64,000 nt of DNA from Neorhizobium galegae (GTDB lineage: Bacteria > Pseudomonadota > Alphaproteobacteria > Rhizobiales > Rhizobiaceae), in the NCBI RefSeq assembly GCF_017877135.1, contig NZ_JAGIPH010000001.1, positions 1,302,001 through 1,366,000 of the forward strand, written 5' to 3'. Below are positions 8,791 through 20,118 of this stretch, in pieces. The notes under the pieces are model-generated. The model saw only the letters and a program-made list of their open reading frames with translations. It was not told the origin of the DNA and did no database searches. A program made the position numbers and the translations under genes. Each line of letters starts with the position of its first letter. Positions within the stretch are counted from its first letter, which is position 1.

Positions 8791-10011
8791 ATGGCCCGCG
8801 CCTTTCTTTTCGTCCTCGATTCCTTCGGCATCGGTGGCGCCCCCGATGCAGAACACTATAATGACCTCGGTGCCAATACGCTCGGCCATATCGCCGAATT
8901 CTGCGCAGCGGGCGCTGCCGATCGCGCCGGCCTGCGCAAGGGGCCGTTGAGGCTTCCCAACATGTCGGCACTCGGCCTCGTCCACGTGGCACAGCTTGCA
9001 AGCGGCGATTGGCCGGCGGGCATGGCCGTTCCCGAGCGGGTGTTTGGCCTGCACGGTGCGGCAAGCGAAGTCTCGCGCGGCAAGGACACGCCTTCCGGCC
9101 ACTGGGAAATCGCCGGAACCCCGGTGATGTTCGACTGGGGGTATTTTCCCGCCGAAGGCGACGCCTTTTCGCCGGAACTGGTGGAGGCGATCTGCCAGGC
9201 GGCCGACCTTCCCGGCATTCTGGGCAATTGCCATGCCTCAGGCACGGATATCATCGCCGCCCACGGCGAAGAACATATCCGTACCGGAAAACCCATCTTC
9301 TACACCTCGACCGATTCCGTCTTCCAGATTGCCGCCCACGAGACCCATTTCGGGCTGGAGCGGCTGATTGCACTTTGCCAGATCGTGCGCCGGCTGATCG
9401 ACCCCTTGAACATCGGCCGCGTCATTGCCCGACCCTTTGTCGGGGAAACGGTCGACACTTTCGAGCGCACCGGCAACCGGCGGGATTTTTCCGTTCTGCC
9501 GCCGGAGCCGACGCTGCTCGACCGGCTGGTGGAGGCCGGCCGCACGGTGCATGCGGTGGGCAAGATCGGCGATATCTTTGCCCATCAGGGCGTGTCGCGC
9601 GTTCTGAAGGGCAATGGCAACATGGCGCTGATGGATACAACGCTTGCCGCGATCGAAGAGGCAGCCGACGGCGATCTCGTCTTCACCAATTTTGTCGATT
9701 TCGACATGCTCTACGGCCATCGCCGCGATGTGGCGGGCTATGCGGCAGCGCTCGAAGCCTTTGACCGGCGGCTGGTCGACGTGCACCGGCGCATGAAGCC
9801 GGGCGACCTGATGCTGCTCACCGCCGACCACGGCTGCGACCCGACCTGGCGCGGCACCGACCACACCCGCGAACGCGTGCCGATCCTGACCTATGGCCCG
9901 GGCATGCCCGCCGGCGCGATCGGCATCCGCAACACCTTTGCCGATATCGGCGAGACGGTGGCCGCCCATCTCGGCATCGCCCCCGGCGCCCACGGACGGA
10001 GTTTTCTGTGA
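8791..10011 (+). CDS. deoB: Phosphopentomutase
   Basis: Interconverts (deoxy)ribose 1-phosphate and 5-phosphate, linking nucleoside phosphorolysis to DeoC and the pentose phosphate pathway. The 406 residues match the alkaline-phosphatase superfamily pattern: metal-binding [11 protein letters not shown] at the N-terminus, the phosphorylated threonine in [10 protein letters not shown] (Thr100), and the C-terminal metal site ADHGCDPTW. The Shine-Dalgarno AGGTGA precedes the ATG. It overlaps add by 4 bases, forming deoB-add, followed by upp. Confidence 0.97.
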   Translation: MARAFLFVLDSFGIGGAPDAEHYNDLGANTLGHIAEFCAAGAADRAGLRKGPLRLPNMSALGLVHVAQLASGDWPAGMAVPERVFGLHGAASEVSRGKDTPSGHWEIAGTPVMFDWGYFPAEGDAFSPELVEAICQAADLPGILGNCHASGTDIIAAHGEEHIRTGKPIFYTSTDSVFQIAAHETHFGLERLIALCQIVRRLIDPLNIGRVIARPFVGETVDTFERTGNRRDFSVLPPEPTLLDRLVEAGRTVHAVGKIGDIFAHQGVSRVLKGNGNMALMDTTLAAIEEAADGDLVFTNFVDFDMLYGHRRDVAGYAAALEAFDRRLVDVHRRMKPGDLMLLTADHGCDPTWRGTDHTRERVPILTYGPGMPAGAIGIRNTFADIGETVAAHLGIAPGAHGRSFL

Positions 10012-11021
10012 CGGATCATCTTCTGAAAGCTGAAATCCACTGCCACATCGAAGGGGCGGCCCCGCCGGCTCTTGCGCTCCGCCAAGCGGAAAAATACGGC
10101 GTCGATCCGAACGGTTTCATGGCTGGCGACAGCTATGCCTGGACGGACTTTGCCGCCTTCATCCAGGCTTATGACAAGGTGGCGGCGCTGTTTCGCACGC
10201 AGGAAGACTATGCGCTGCTGACGGAAAGCTATCTCACCGAACTTGCCGCCATCCAAACGATCTACAGCGAGATCATCGTCTCGCCCGACCATGGCGACCG
10301 CATTGGCCTTGGCGCCGACGCCTATCTTGCCGGCATTACCGACGGCATTTGGGCGGCGAAGGAAAAGACCGGCATCGAGGCCCGCATCATCGTGACCGGC
10401 GAGCGCCATTTCGGCCCCGACCGGGTGATTGCTGCTGCCGAGTATGCGGCCCGCAGCAGAAATCCGCTGGTAACGGGCTTCAACATGGCCGGCGAGGAGC
10501 GCATGGGGCGCGTGGCCGATTATGCCCGCGCCTTCGACATTGCCCGCGATGCAGGCCTTGGCCTTACCATCCATGCCGGCGAAGTCTGCGGCGCCTTTTC
10601 CGTCACCGATGCGCTTGATCTCGTCAAACCGGCGCGCATCGGCCATGGCGTGCGCGCCATCGAGGATGAGGCGCTTGTGGCGCGGCTTGCCGAGATGGGC
10701 GTGGTGCTGGAAGTCTGCCCCGGCTCCAACATTGCCCTGTCGGTCTATCCCGATTTTGACAGCCATCCCTTGCGAAAGCTGTTCGAAGCCGGCGTGCGTG
10801 TCTGCATCAATTCCGACGACCCGCCCTTCTTCCGCACCTCGCTGAAGCGGGAATACGAGATCGCGCGCGGCGTGATGGGTTTCAGCGAGGCCGAGATCAA
10901 CCGGATGACGCGCACGGCCCTGGAATGCGCCTTCGTGGACGAGGAAACCCGGCAGGTGCTTCTGGCGCGTTTTGATGCGACAGCCGAGACCGCTGGGGAT
11001 GATGCCGCAAACCGGGCTTGA
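10008..11021 (+). CDS. add: Adenosine deaminase
   Basis: Deaminates adenosine or deoxyadenosine to (deoxy)inosine, feeding the purine nucleoside phosphorylase encoded on the other strand. Starts at the GTG at 10008, overlapping the deoB stop. The 337 residues carry the metal-dependent hydrolase signature: HCHIEG near residue 11 (two zinc ligands), [16 protein letters not shown], and NSDDPPFF with the zinc-binding aspartate. The family includes adenine deaminases, but the size and motifs suit adenosine deaminase. Confidence 0.9.
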   Translation: MTDHLLKAEIHCHIEGAAPPALALRQAEKYGVDPNGFMAGDSYAWTDFAAFIQAYDKVAALFRTQEDYALLTESYLTELAAIQTIYSEIIVSPDHGDRIGLGADAYLAGITDGIWAAKEKTGIEARIIVTGERHFGPDRVIAAAEYAARSRNPLVTGFNMAGEERMGRVADYARAFDIARDAGLGLTIHAGEVCGAFSVTDALDLVKPARIGHGVRAIEDEALVARLAEMGVVLEVCPGSNIALSVYPDFDSHPLRKLFEAGVRVCINSDDPPFFRTSLKREYEIARGVMGFSEAEINRMTRTALECAFVDEETRQVLLARFDATAETAGDDAANRA

Positions 11022-11094
11022 ACGCTTGCGGTCTTTCCGGTTTCCGTGGAAGAAAGAATGAAACGATCAAGAAGAAGAGCGAAGGCAGGTTCTC

Positions 11095-11724
11095 ATGGAC
11101 GGCGTTACAGTCATCAATCATCCGCTGGTGCAGCACAAGCTCACCATCATGCGTCGCAAGGAAACCTCGACCTCGAGTTTTCGCCGCCTGCTGCGCGAAA
11201 TCTCGACGCTCCTCTGCTATGAGGTGACGCGCGATCTAGAGCTGACGATGGAAACCATCGAGACGCCGCTGACGGAAATGCAGTCGCCGATCCTTGAAGG
11301 CAAGAAGCTGGTCTTCGCCTCCATCCTGCGCGCCGGAAACGGCCTTCTGGAAGGCATGCTGGAACTGGTGCCGGCCGCCCGTGTCGCCCATGTCGGCGTC
11401 TACCGCGACCATGAAACGCTGCAGGCGGTCGAATATTACTTCAAGGCCCCGGACGCCCTGTCGGAACGCCTCGTCATCGTGGTCGACCCGATGCTGGCGA
11501 CAGGCAATTCCTCGATTGCCGCCATTGAAAAGCTGAAGGAACGCGGCGCAAAGAACCTGCGCTTCCTCTGCCTGCTGGCGGCGCCCGAAGGCATCAAGAA
11601 CTTTCAGGCGGCCCATCCGGATGTACCGATCTTCACCGCCTCCATCGACAGCCACTTGAACGAGAAGGGCTATATCATGCCCGGCCTCGGCGATGCCGGC
11701 GACCGCATGTACGGCACCAAGTAA
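11095..11724 (+). CDS. upp: Uracil phosphoribosyltransferase
   Basis: Makes UMP from uracil and PRPP, salvaging the base released by pyrimidine nucleoside phosphorolysis. At 209 residues it has the family's usual length. The PRPP-binding loop [12 protein letters not shown] and the uracil-binding C-terminal segment [18 protein letters not shown] are visible. It lies 73 bases after add and ends at a clear terminator, so it closes the rightward deoB-add-upp unit. Confidence 0.96.
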   Translation: MDGVTVINHPLVQHKLTIMRRKETSTSSFRRLLREISTLLCYEVTRDLELTMETIETPLTEMQSPILEGKKLVFASILRAGNGLLEGMLELVPAARVAHVGVYRDHETLQAVEYYFKAPDALSERLVIVVDPMLATGNSSIAAIEKLKERGAKNLRFLCLLAAPEGIKNFQAAHPDVPIFTASIDSHLNEKGYIMPGLGDAGDRMYGTK

Positions 11725-11748
11725 GATTTTCGACTGCTGTCGAATGCC

Positions 11749-11778
11749 AAAGCCCGGGGCCACCACCTCGGGCTTTTT
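11749..11778 (+). terminator. Rho-independent terminator after upp
   Basis: Stem AAAGCCCG (11749-11756) pairs with CGGGCTTT (11769-11776), followed by T residues. It sits between the convergent upp and deoA genes and may also weakly stop transcription from the deoA side. Confidence 0.85.
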
Positions 11779-11793
11779 CATGTGTCGCCTACC

Positions 11794-13104
11794 TCATCCG
11801 ACCGTTTCCAGCACCACGGGGCGCAAATCTGGGGGCGCATCGCCAATCGTGTAGAGCAGGCGCACCGCATCCTGGGCGCGGGCCGCCGAAGCCGCGTCTG
11901 CGGCATGAACAAACGCGATCGGCTCGCCCTTCGCAACCGCTGACCCGAGCGGCAAGAGGTTTGAAAAGCCGACGCGGTGATCGAGCACGTCCGACGGCGT
12001 CTTTCGCCCGCCGCCAAGATCGACCACGGCAAGGCCAAGCCCGCGCGTATCGCAGCTTTCCAGATAGCCGGAGCGTTCGGCCGGAACCGCAACGATCACC
12101 GGGGCCTTGGCAAGATAGGCCTCGGATCGCTCGACGAAATCGGCCGGGCCGCCAAGCGCATGCACCATGCGGCCAAACATATCGAGCGCGCGGCCACTGG
12201 AAAGCGCCTCGCGGGCGGCGAGACGGGCTTCATCGCGGTCAGCAGCGACCCCTGCCCGCACCAGCATCTCGACGGCAAAGGCAAGCGTCACCTCTTCAAG
12301 CCGCGTGCCGGATTTTTTCCCCTTGAGGAAATCCAGGCAATTGACGATCTCAAGGGCATTGCCGGCGGCATCCGCCAGGGGCTCGCTCATATCGGTCAAC
12401 AGTGCAGAGGTTCTGACGCCGGCACCGTTTGCCACCTCGACCATGGCTTGAGCAAGCGCGCGGGCATCCTCCACCTTCTGCATGAAGGCGCCATTGCCGA
12501 ATTTCACATCGAGCACCAGCGTCTCAAGGCCGGCCGCAAGCTTCTTCGAGAGGATGGAGGCGGTAATCAGCGGCAGGGAATCGACCGTCGCGGTCACGTC
12601 GCGCACGGCATAAAGCCGCTTGTCGGCCGGGGCGAGATCGCCGGTCTGGCCAACTATGGCGCATCCGACCGTATCGATGACACGGCGAAACAAAGCTTCA
12701 TCCGCCATGACCGTGTAGCCGGGAATGGCCTCCAGCTTGTCGAGCGTGCCGCCCGTATGGCCAAGGCCGCGGCCCGAAATCATCGGCACGGCAAGGCCAC
12801 AGGCAGCCACGATCGGGGCGAGCATCAGCGAGACATTGTCGCCGACGCCGCCGGTCGAATGCTTGTCGGCAATCGGCTTTCCGACGCCGCGCCACGAGAG
12901 CACATCGCCGCTGTCGCGCATGGCAAGAGTCAGTGCCACGGTTTCATGCCGCGTCATGCCACGAAAGAAGGTCGCCATGGCAAAGGCAGCGACCTGCCCC
13001 TCGGAAATGGTTTCCACCGTGAGCGCTTCGATGAAGGCGCGGATTTCGCCCTCGCTCAGCACCTCTCCGTCACGCTTGCGCCGGATGATTTCCTGCGGGA
13101 TCAC
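11794..13104 (-). CDS. deoA: Thymidine phosphorylase
   Basis: Phosphorolysis of thymidine/deoxyuridine to base and deoxyribose 1-phosphate. The 436 residues are the family's normal length. Visible motifs are the phosphate-binding [10 protein letters not shown] and the signature [21 protein letters not shown]. The start is the GTG at 13104, only 4 bases after the deoC stop, so translation is probably coupled. It is the distal gene of the leftward importer/cdd/pnp/deoC/deoA set. Confidence 0.96.
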   Translation of the reverse strand: MIPQEIIRRKRDGEVLSEGEIRAFIEALTVETISEGQVAAFAMATFFRGMTRHETVALTLAMRDSGDVLSWRGVGKPIADKHSTGGVGDNVSLMLAPIVAACGLAVPMISGRGLGHTGGTLDKLEAIPGYTVMADEALFRRVIDTVGCAIVGQTGDLAPADKRLYAVRDVTATVDSLPLITASILSKKLAAGLETLVLDVKFGNGAFMQKVEDARALAQAMVEVANGAGVRTSALLTDMSEPLADAAGNALEIVNCLDFLKGKKSGTRLEEVTLAFAVEMLVRAGVAADRDEARLAAREALSSGRALDMFGRMVHALGGPADFVERSEAYLAKAPVIVAVPAERSGYLESCDTRGLGLAVVDLGGGRKTPSDVLDHRVGFSNLLPLGSAVAKGEPIAFVHAADAASAARAQDAVRLLYTIGDAPPDLRPVVLETVG

Positions 13105-13108
13105 GCGA

Positions 13109-13912
13109 TCAGTATCCGGCAGCCGTGCGCTGCGAGGGAGCGCCGGCGATGACGCCCAAAATGTCGTCCAGAAGACTCGATGCGCCGAAGCGGAAGGTGG
13201 AGGGCATCAGCCAGTTGGCGCCCATGATGGTTTCAGCCAGCCGCAGGTAAAGGTCTGCATCCGAGACGGTGGAAATCCCGCCGGCGGGCTTGAAGCCGAC
13301 CTTCTTGCGGCTGTCGCGGATCGCCTGCAGCATGATGTCTGCGGCCTCGAGCGTCGCATTGACGGCAACCTTGCCGGTGGACGTCTTGATGAAATCGGCC
13401 CCGGCTGCAATGGCAAGCTCGGAGGCCTGACGGATCTTGCCGCTGTCGCGGATCTCGCCCGTTTCCAGAATGACCTTCAGGCAGGCTTTCGGGCAGGCGG
13501 CGCGCACGGCCTTGACCATCTCGGTCACGGCGGCGTCATCGCCGGCGAGATAGGCCTTGTAGGGAATGACGAGATCGATTTCGTCGGCACCGTCGGCCAT
13601 CGCCTGTTCGGTTTCGACCACGACCTCTGCCACCGGCAGATCACCGGAGGGGAAATTGACGACGGTTGCGATGCGCACCGGATGGCCGGCGCCGAGGATG
13701 GCGCGCGCCTCGCCCACGAAGCGCGGCCAGATGCAGATGGCGGCCGCATGACCGTTCGGCGTCTGCGCACGCGCGCACAGATGCTGGATGGCGGCGGAAT
13801 CGCAATCGTCACGCAGGTTGGTCAGGTCGAGCAGGGACAGGGCGAAGGTCGCGATTTCGCGCGGGCTCAGCAGTTCCATGGCAGTGTCTCCCGGCTGTGT
13901 CGGAATGGGCAT
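13109..13912 (-). CDS. deoC: Deoxyribose-phosphate aldolase
   Basis: Cleaves deoxyribose 5-phosphate to glyceraldehyde 3-phosphate and acetaldehyde, finishing deoxynucleoside catabolism. The 267 residues form a TIM barrel with the Schiff-base lysine in [11 protein letters not shown] and a second conserved lysine in [10 protein letters not shown]. The ATG at 13912 follows GAAGGA; the in-frame ATG at 13879 (MELLSPRE) follows GGGAG and matches the E. coli N-terminus more closely, so the true start is ambiguous by 11 codons. Confidence 0.95.
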   Translation of the reverse strand: MPIPTQPGDTAMELLSPREIATFALSLLDLTNLRDDCDSAAIQHLCARAQTPNGHAAAICIWPRFVGEARAILGAGHPVRIATVVNFPSGDLPVAEVVVETEQAMADGADEIDLVIPYKAYLAGDDAAVTEMVKAVRAACPKACLKVILETGEIRDSGKIRQASELAIAAGADFIKTSTGKVAVNATLEAADIMLQAIRDSRKKVGFKPAGGISTVSDADLYLRLAETIMGANWLMPSTFRFGASSLLDDILGVIAGAPSQRTAAGY

Positions 13913-13996
13913 AGTTATCCTTCAATCGATTAGACGCAAGTCGTGAGAGCAGGATCACACCGTGCCGCCGCTCAAGCTTCTCATTTCATTGGGAGT

Positions 13997-14800
13997 TCAA
14001 CCGAGCATTTCCTGGGCAAACAGGTCGCGCAGAATGGCGGCAAGCCGAAGACCGCCCTTTGGCGCCATCTCCTTGGTTTCGGAATGGCTGAGTTCCGAGC
14101 CCGTCATGCCGGCACCGTAATTGGTGATGACGGAACAGGCGGCAACCTTCAGCCCCGCATAGCGGGCCAGGATGACCTCCGGCACGGTGGACATGCCGAC
14201 CGCATCGGCGCCCAGGATGCGCGCCATGCGCACTTCCGCCGGCGTTTCGAAGCTTGGGCCGGAAAACCACATGTAGACGCCCTCGTAAAGCGGCGTTGCG
14301 GTGCGGATGGCGGCGTTGCGGATGGCCAGCGACAGAGCCGCATCATAGGCGCTGGTCATGCCGACAAACCGCCGGTCGCCGCTTTCGCCGATCAGCGGGT
14401 TCATGCCGGAATAATTGATGTGGTCGCTGATCTGCATGACCGAACCCGGGGGCATGTCCTGCCGCAGCGAGCCGGCCGAATTGGTGAGGATCAGCGACTG
14501 CACGCCGATGCCCTGCAGCACCTCAATGGGAAAGCGCATGGCGGAGGCATCGCCATGCTCGTAGTAATGGGCGCGCCCCGACAGCATGATGACCGGATGG
14601 CGGCCAAGCCGGCCCGCCACCAGTTCGCCGGCATGGCCGGTGACGCCGCTTGCCGGAAAGCCCGGCAACTCGCCATAGGAAATGCGGATGGGATCGGCCA
14701 CCTCGGTTACCAGCGAGCCGAGGCCGGAGCCGAGAACGATGGCATGGCGCGGCATCAGCCCATCGAGGCGATCGACCAGATGATCGATGACCGACTTCAT
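13997..14800 (-). CDS. punA: Purine nucleoside phosphorylase (trimeric PNP-II/MTAP family)
   Basis: Phosphorolyses purine (deoxy)nucleosides to free base and pentose 1-phosphate. Starting at the ATG at 14800, which overlaps the cdd stop (ATGA), it is 267 residues. Motifs of the low-molecular-mass trimeric family are clear: phosphate loop VLGSGLGSL, GHAGELVAGRL, SGRAHYYEHG, the purine-site region EVRMARILGADAVGMSTVPE, and NYGAGM near the C-terminus. The open frame extends upstream inside cdd, but the coupled ATG is the natural start. Confidence 0.93.
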   Translation of the reverse strand: MKSVIDHLVDRLDGLMPRHAIVLGSGLGSLVTEVADPIRISYGELPGFPASGVTGHAGELVAGRLGRHPVIMLSGRAHYYEHGDASAMRFPIEVLQGIGVQSLILTNSAGSLRQDMPPGSVMQISDHINYSGMNPLIGESGDRRFVGMTSAYDAALSLAIRNAAIRTATPLYEGVYMWFSGPSFETPAEVRMARILGADAVGMSTVPEVILARYAGLKVAACSVITNYGAGMTGSELSHSETKEMAPKGGLRLAAILRDLFAQEMLG

Positions 14801-15189
14801 CCGAGCACATCCGTCTTGAACGAGAAGGGCAGAAGCTCCTCCATCGTCATGGTCTTTTGAACGCCCACCTCGTCGCAGAGATAGATGCGGGTGTCCGGGC
14901 CGGCAAACTCGGCGATCTTCTGGCGGCAGCCGCCGCAGGGCGGGCAGCAGGCGAGCTTTTCGGCAATCACCGCCATTTCGACGATCTTCGTCGCTCCGCC
15001 CATGACCATCGCGCCGATGGCCGTCGGTTCGGCGCACCAGCCTTGCGGAAAGGAGAGGTTCTCGATGTTGGCGCCGAGATAGATCTTTCCGTCATCGGCA
15101 CGGATGGCCGCACCCACAGGAAACTTCGAATAGGGCGCATAGGCGCGTGCCATGGCAGCGCGGGCTGCCTCGAACAGGTCGTGCGACAT
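14797..15189 (-). CDS. cdd: Cytidine deaminase
   Basis: Deaminates cytidine/deoxycytidine to uridine/deoxyuridine. From the ATG at 15189, which has GAAGGAG upstream, it is 130 residues, the usual homotetrameric type. The zinc site is complete: WCAEPTAIGAM (Cys ligand and catalytic Glu) and CPPCGGCRQ. The first gene product of the importer is 5 bases upstream and pnp overlaps by 4 bases, so import and deamination are encoded in one transcript. Confidence 0.96.
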   Translation of the reverse strand: MSHDLFEAARAAMARAYAPYSKFPVGAAIRADDGKIYLGANIENLSFPQGWCAEPTAIGAMVMGGATKIVEMAVIAEKLACCPPCGGCRQKIAEFAGPDTRIYLCDEVGVQKTMTMEELLPFSFKTDVLG

Positions 15190-15193
15190 GGGT

Positions 15194-16165
15194 CTACCGC
15201 TCCTTCGTATAGGGCACGCCACCGGCCTTTGGCGGATGGGCAATGCCGATAAAGCCGGCCAGTAGGATGCAGGTCAGCACATAGGGCAGCGCCTGGAAGA
15301 TCTGCACCGGCACTTCTCCGATGCCAGGCACCGCCTTGCCCTGCATGAAATTGGCAAAGGCATCGAGGAAACCGAAGAGCAGGCAGGCAAACATCACCGG
15401 CACCGGCTTCCACTTGGCGAAGATGAGGGCGGCGAGCGCAATATAGCCCTTGCCGGCCGACATGTCCTTGATGAAGGCCGCCGACTGGGCAATCGACAGA
15501 TAGGCACCGGAAAAGCCGCAGAGGAAACCCGCAACGATGACCGCGCGGTAACGCAGGAAGGTGACGGAAATGCCGGCCGTATCGACGGCACCGGGATTTT
15601 CACCGACGGCGCGCAGACGAAGACCGAAGCGCGTGCGAAACAGCACCCACCAGGAGAGCGGCACGGCGGCAAAGGCGAGATAAGTGAGGATGTTGTTGCC
15701 GGAGATCACGTTGACATACAACGGCCCGAGATAGGGCACGTCGCGCATCAGATCGACACCCGGCAGCGTGATCGGCGAAAAGCGGGCATCGCCGGCAAGC
15801 TGCGGCGTGCGTCCACCCTGGCTGAACCAGGCCTGGCCCAGCACAATGGTGAGGCCCGCTGCCACGAAATTGAGCGCCACGCCCGACACGATCTGGTTGC
15901 CGCGATTGGTGATCGAGGCAAAGCCGTGGATCAGCGAGAAGATGATGGAGACGGCAATGCCGCCTAAAAGCCCGAGCCAGGGATTGCCGGTGACATAGGC
16001 CAGGCAGGCAGACGCAAAGGCGGCGGCCAGCATCTTGCCTTCGAGCCCGATGTCGAAAATGCCGGCACGCTCGGAAAACAGGCCGGCAAGGGCGGTAAAC
16101 AGCAGCGGGATCGACAGGCGGATGGTCGAGCCCAGAATGCTGACGAGGATATCGAAATAGTCCAT
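15194..16165 (-). CDS. Nucleoside ABC transporter permease (NupQ/BmpD type)
   Basis: Inner-membrane permease of the RbsC/branched-chain permease superfamily, 323 residues from the ATG at 16165 with an excellent AAGGAGG. Eight or more hydrophobic segments are visible. It contains the family stretch FSERAGIFDIGLEGKML, shared with the partner permease (GLFNIGAEGQAYIG), which marks the BmpA-dependent purine/pyrimidine nucleoside importers. Lies between the partner permease and cdd. Confidence 0.9.
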   Translation of the reverse strand: MDYFDILVSILGSTIRLSIPLLFTALAGLFSERAGIFDIGLEGKMLAAAFASACLAYVTGNPWLGLLGGIAVSIIFSLIHGFASITNRGNQIVSGVALNFVAAGLTIVLGQAWFSQGGRTPQLAGDARFSPITLPGVDLMRDVPYLGPLYVNVISGNNILTYLAFAAVPLSWWVLFRTRFGLRLRAVGENPGAVDTAGISVTFLRYRAVIVAGFLCGFSGAYLSIAQSAAFIKDMSAGKGYIALAALIFAKWKPVPVMFACLLFGFLDAFANFMQGKAVPGIGEVPVQIFQALPYVLTCILLAGFIGIAHPPKAGGVPYTKER

Positions 16166-16175
16166 GCCGTCCTCC

Positions 16176-17279
16176 TTAAGCCCGCTTGAAGCGTTGGTAG
16201 AGGTGAACCATGGTCGGGCGGAACATGTATTCCAGCGCACCGGCAAACAGGATCACCAGGCCCTGGATGACGACGATCATCTCGCGGGTGATATTGGGCA
16301 TTTCGAAGGAAAGATCGGCGCCTCCCTGGTAAAGGATGCCGAACAGAAGCGCCGCCAGAATGATGCCGACCGGGTGGCTTCGTCCCATCAGCGACACGGC
16401 AATGCCGACAAAGCCGGCGCCGCCGACAAATTCCACCTGCAGGCGCGCCGAGGCCCCCATGACCGGGTTCAGCGCCATCATGCCGGCAAGGCCGCCCGAG
16501 ATCAGCATGGCGATGATGACCGTGCGCGCATAGGGAATGCCGGCATAGACGGCCGCAGACGGGCTGATGCCGAGCGTGCGCATTTCATAGCCGAGCTTGG
16601 AGCGCCAGATCAGAAGCCAGACAAGGAAGCACATGACAAGCGCAATGAGGAAGGAGACGTTGAACGGAGCAGGACCGAGCTTCAGCCCGAACCAGGCCAT
16701 CAGCCAGTCGAGCTTCGGCAACTGCCCGCCCGGCAGGAAGGTGCGCGTTTCCGGCGCCATCTTGCCCGGCACGATGAAGACGTTGACCAGCAGGTAGACC
16801 ATCAGCGCTGCGCCGATGAAGTTGAACATGATGGTGGTGATGACGACATGGCTGCCGCGTTTTGCCTGCAGCCAGGCGGGGATGAAGGCCCAGGCCGCAC
16901 CGAAGATGGCCGCACCGATGACGGCAAACGGCATCGTCACATACCAGGGCACGTAGCGATCGAGCGTCAGGGCAACGAGGGCCGCACCGAGCCCGCCGAT
17001 ATAGGCCTGGCCTTCCGCGCCGATATTGAACAAGCCGGCATGGAAGGCGACGGCGACCGAGAGCCCGGTGAAGATGAAGCTGGTCGTATAAAACAGCGTG
17101 AAGCCGATCGCATCGCCGCGTCCGAGCGCGCCTTCGATCAGAAGTTTCAGCGCCTCGACGGGATTTTCACCGATCCACCAGACGACGAGGCCGGAAATCA
17201 GAAAGGCCACAAGCAGGTTCAACAGCGGCATCAGGCCGTAGGTGATCCAGTTGGGCAAGGGTACGGATGCGGTACTCAT
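16176..17279 (-). CDS. Nucleoside ABC transporter permease (NupP/BmpC type)
   Basis: Second permease of the importer, 367 residues, with an N-terminal segment of about 15 residues before the first transmembrane helix. Family signature: FHAGLFNIGAEGQAYIGG. The later segment GGAGFVGIAVSLMGRSHPVG is typical of nucleoside/simple-sugar permeases. It follows the ATPase gene by 13 bases and precedes the second permease by 10, so all are in one operon. Substrate is inferred from the salvage genes. Confidence 0.9.
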   Translation of the reverse strand: MSTASVPLPNWITYGLMPLLNLLVAFLISGLVVWWIGENPVEALKLLIEGALGRGDAIGFTLFYTTSFIFTGLSVAVAFHAGLFNIGAEGQAYIGGLGAALVALTLDRYVPWYVTMPFAVIGAAIFGAAWAFIPAWLQAKRGSHVVITTIMFNFIGAALMVYLLVNVFIVPGKMAPETRTFLPGGQLPKLDWLMAWFGLKLGPAPFNVSFLIALVMCFLVWLLIWRSKLGYEMRTLGISPSAAVYAGIPYARTVIIAMLISGGLAGMMALNPVMGASARLQVEFVGGAGFVGIAVSLMGRSHPVGIILAALLFGILYQGGADLSFEMPNITREMIVVIQGLVILFAGALEYMFRPTMVHLYQRFKRA

Positions 17280-17292
17280 GAACGGTTCGTCC

Positions 17293-18804
<1,512 letters not shown>

Positions 18805-18841
18805 ACGCCTTTGCCTTTCCTTTTCCGGACGCCGGACATGA

Positions 18842-18876
18842 AGAGGGCGTATGACGGATACCGCCATACGCCCTCT
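18842..18876 (-). promoter_or_regulatory. Long hairpin between bmpA-type gene and ATPase gene
   Basis: AGAGGGCGTATG (18842-18853) pairs perfectly with CATACGCCCTCT (18865-18876), and the loop adds a further CGG/CCG pairing. No T-run follows on the minus strand. Its position just after the binding-protein gene suits an mRNA-stabilising or partial-termination element that raises binding protein over membrane components. The function is inferred. Confidence 0.6.
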
Positions 18877-18886
18877 CGTCGTTTCA

Positions 18887-19879
18887 TTACATCGGGCAGG
18901 TGTTGTCCGACATGTAATCGTGAACCTTGACGGCACCCGAGACGATGTCAGCCTTGGCCTTTTCGACGGCGGCCTTCATTTCCGGCGTCACCAGCTTGGC
19001 GTTGTTGTCGTCGAGCGCATAGGCAACGCCGTCTTCCTTGACGCCGTTCACCTGGATGCCGCCCGTGAACTTGCCGCCAGCGGTGTCCTTGTAGGCGTTG
19101 TAGACGGCCAGATCGACGCGCTTGACCATCGAGGTCAGCACCGAGCCGGGATGCAGGTGGTTCTGGTTGCTGTCGACGCCGATCGAAAGCTTCTTGTTGT
19201 CGGCGGCGGTCTGCAGCACGCCAAGGCCGGTGGCGCCGGCTGCCGCGTATACGACGTCAGCACCCTGGTCGATCTGGTTCTTGGTGAGTTCACCGCCGCG
19301 GACCGGATCGTTCCAGGCAGCGCCGGTGGTGCCGGTCATGTTCTGGAGAACGGTGATCTTGGCATTGGCAGCCTTGGCGCCCTGGGCATAGCCGCAGGCA
19401 AATTTGCGGATGAGCGGAATGTCCATGCCGCCGATGAAGCCGACCTTGCCGGACTTCGATGCCATGCCGGCCATGACGCCGACGAGATAGGAGCCTTCTT
19501 CTTCCTTGAAGACGACCGAGCGGACATTCGGCAGCTTGACGACGGAGTCAACGATGACGAACTTGGTATCCGGGAATTCCGCGGCGACCTTTTCCATCGC
19601 CGACGTCCAGGCAAAGGAAACGGCCACGACCGGGTTGAAACCCTTCGAGGCGAAGTTGCGGATGGCCTGCTCGCCCTGCGTATCGCTGGTCGGCTCGAAG
19701 TCGCGGAAGTCGGTGCCGGTTTCCTTCTTGTACTGCTCTGCGCCGTGGAAAGCCGCTTCGTTGAAGGATTTGTCGAACTTGCCGCCGGTGCCATAGACCA
19801 AGGCCGGCTTGATATCGGCGCCGAGCGCCGTGGTCGAAAGCGCCGCCATGGCGATCAGAGTCAAAAGGGTTTTCTTCAT
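18887..19879 (-). CDS. BmpA-family nucleoside-binding periplasmic protein
   Basis: Periplasmic solute-binding protein of the BMP (PnrA/BmpA) family, 330 residues from the ATG at 19879 (MKKTLLTLIAM). The signal peptide ends at ALG-AD. Family hallmarks: GGKFDKSFNEAAFHGAEQ at the N-terminal lobe, FKEEEGSYLVGVMAGM, and GVDSNQNHLHPGSVLTSM in the C-terminal lobe. It is the first gene of a leftward operon with an ATPase, two permeases and four nucleoside catabolic genes. (Deoxy)nucleosides are therefore the likely ligands. Confidence 0.93.
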   Translation of the reverse strand: MKKTLLTLIAMAALSTTALGADIKPALVYGTGGKFDKSFNEAAFHGAEQYKKETGTDFRDFEPTSDTQGEQAIRNFASKGFNPVVAVSFAWTSAMEKVAAEFPDTKFVIVDSVVKLPNVRSVVFKEEEGSYLVGVMAGMASKSGKVGFIGGMDIPLIRKFACGYAQGAKAANAKITVLQNMTGTTGAAWNDPVRGGELTKNQIDQGADVVYAAAGATGLGVLQTAADNKKLSIGVDSNQNHLHPGSVLTSMVKRVDLAVYNAYKDTAGGKFTGGIQVNGVKEDGVAYALDDNNAKLVTPEMKAAVEKAKADIVSGAVKVHDYMSDNTCPM

Positions 19880-20018
19880 CGTGCAGCCCTGTTTTTGATA
19901 GTCATAATGGGTCCCCCCGCACGGCCCCCGAAGGGGCATGTCTGCGGTTGCCAGTATCGTTTGGTTATGTCTGGCTAGCGCTTATCCTTGCATGGCTTGC
20001 AGCGAAATTCATCAGAAA

Positions 20019-20044
20019 TTTTTCGTTTGGTCAAAAACGAAAAA
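20019..20044. promoter_or_regulatory. AT-rich inverted repeat upstream of the nucleoside importer operon
   Basis: TTTTTCGTTT (20019-20028) and AAACGAAAAA (20035-20044) form a perfect 10-base inverted repeat with a 6-base centre. It is 140 bases upstream of the binding-protein start, in the only intergenic space available for the operon promoter. It could be a repressor operator or part of the transcription stop behind msrA. Confidence 0.4.
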
Positions 20045-20066
20045 ACTGCTGAAGACTTATACAAGA

Positions 20067-20096
20067 ACGCCGCGGATCTGCTCAGATCCGCGGCGT
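20067..20096 (-). terminator. Strong hairpin terminator after msrA
   Basis: A 13-base perfect stem (20084-20096 with 20067-20079) with a 4-base loop, 23 bases beyond the msrA stop. The following minus-strand sequence is TCTTGTATAAG, a poor T-tract, so termination may be partial; the hairpin could act in both directions. Confidence 0.7.
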
Positions 20097-20118
20097 CGTG
20101 CTGTCCAAATGATCAAGT

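Noticed and set aside
19880-20118. Possible purine riboswitch upstream of the nucleoside importer
   Set aside because: The hairpins present are a terminator-like stem behind msrA and a simple AT palindrome; no three-way junction pattern with conserved loops.
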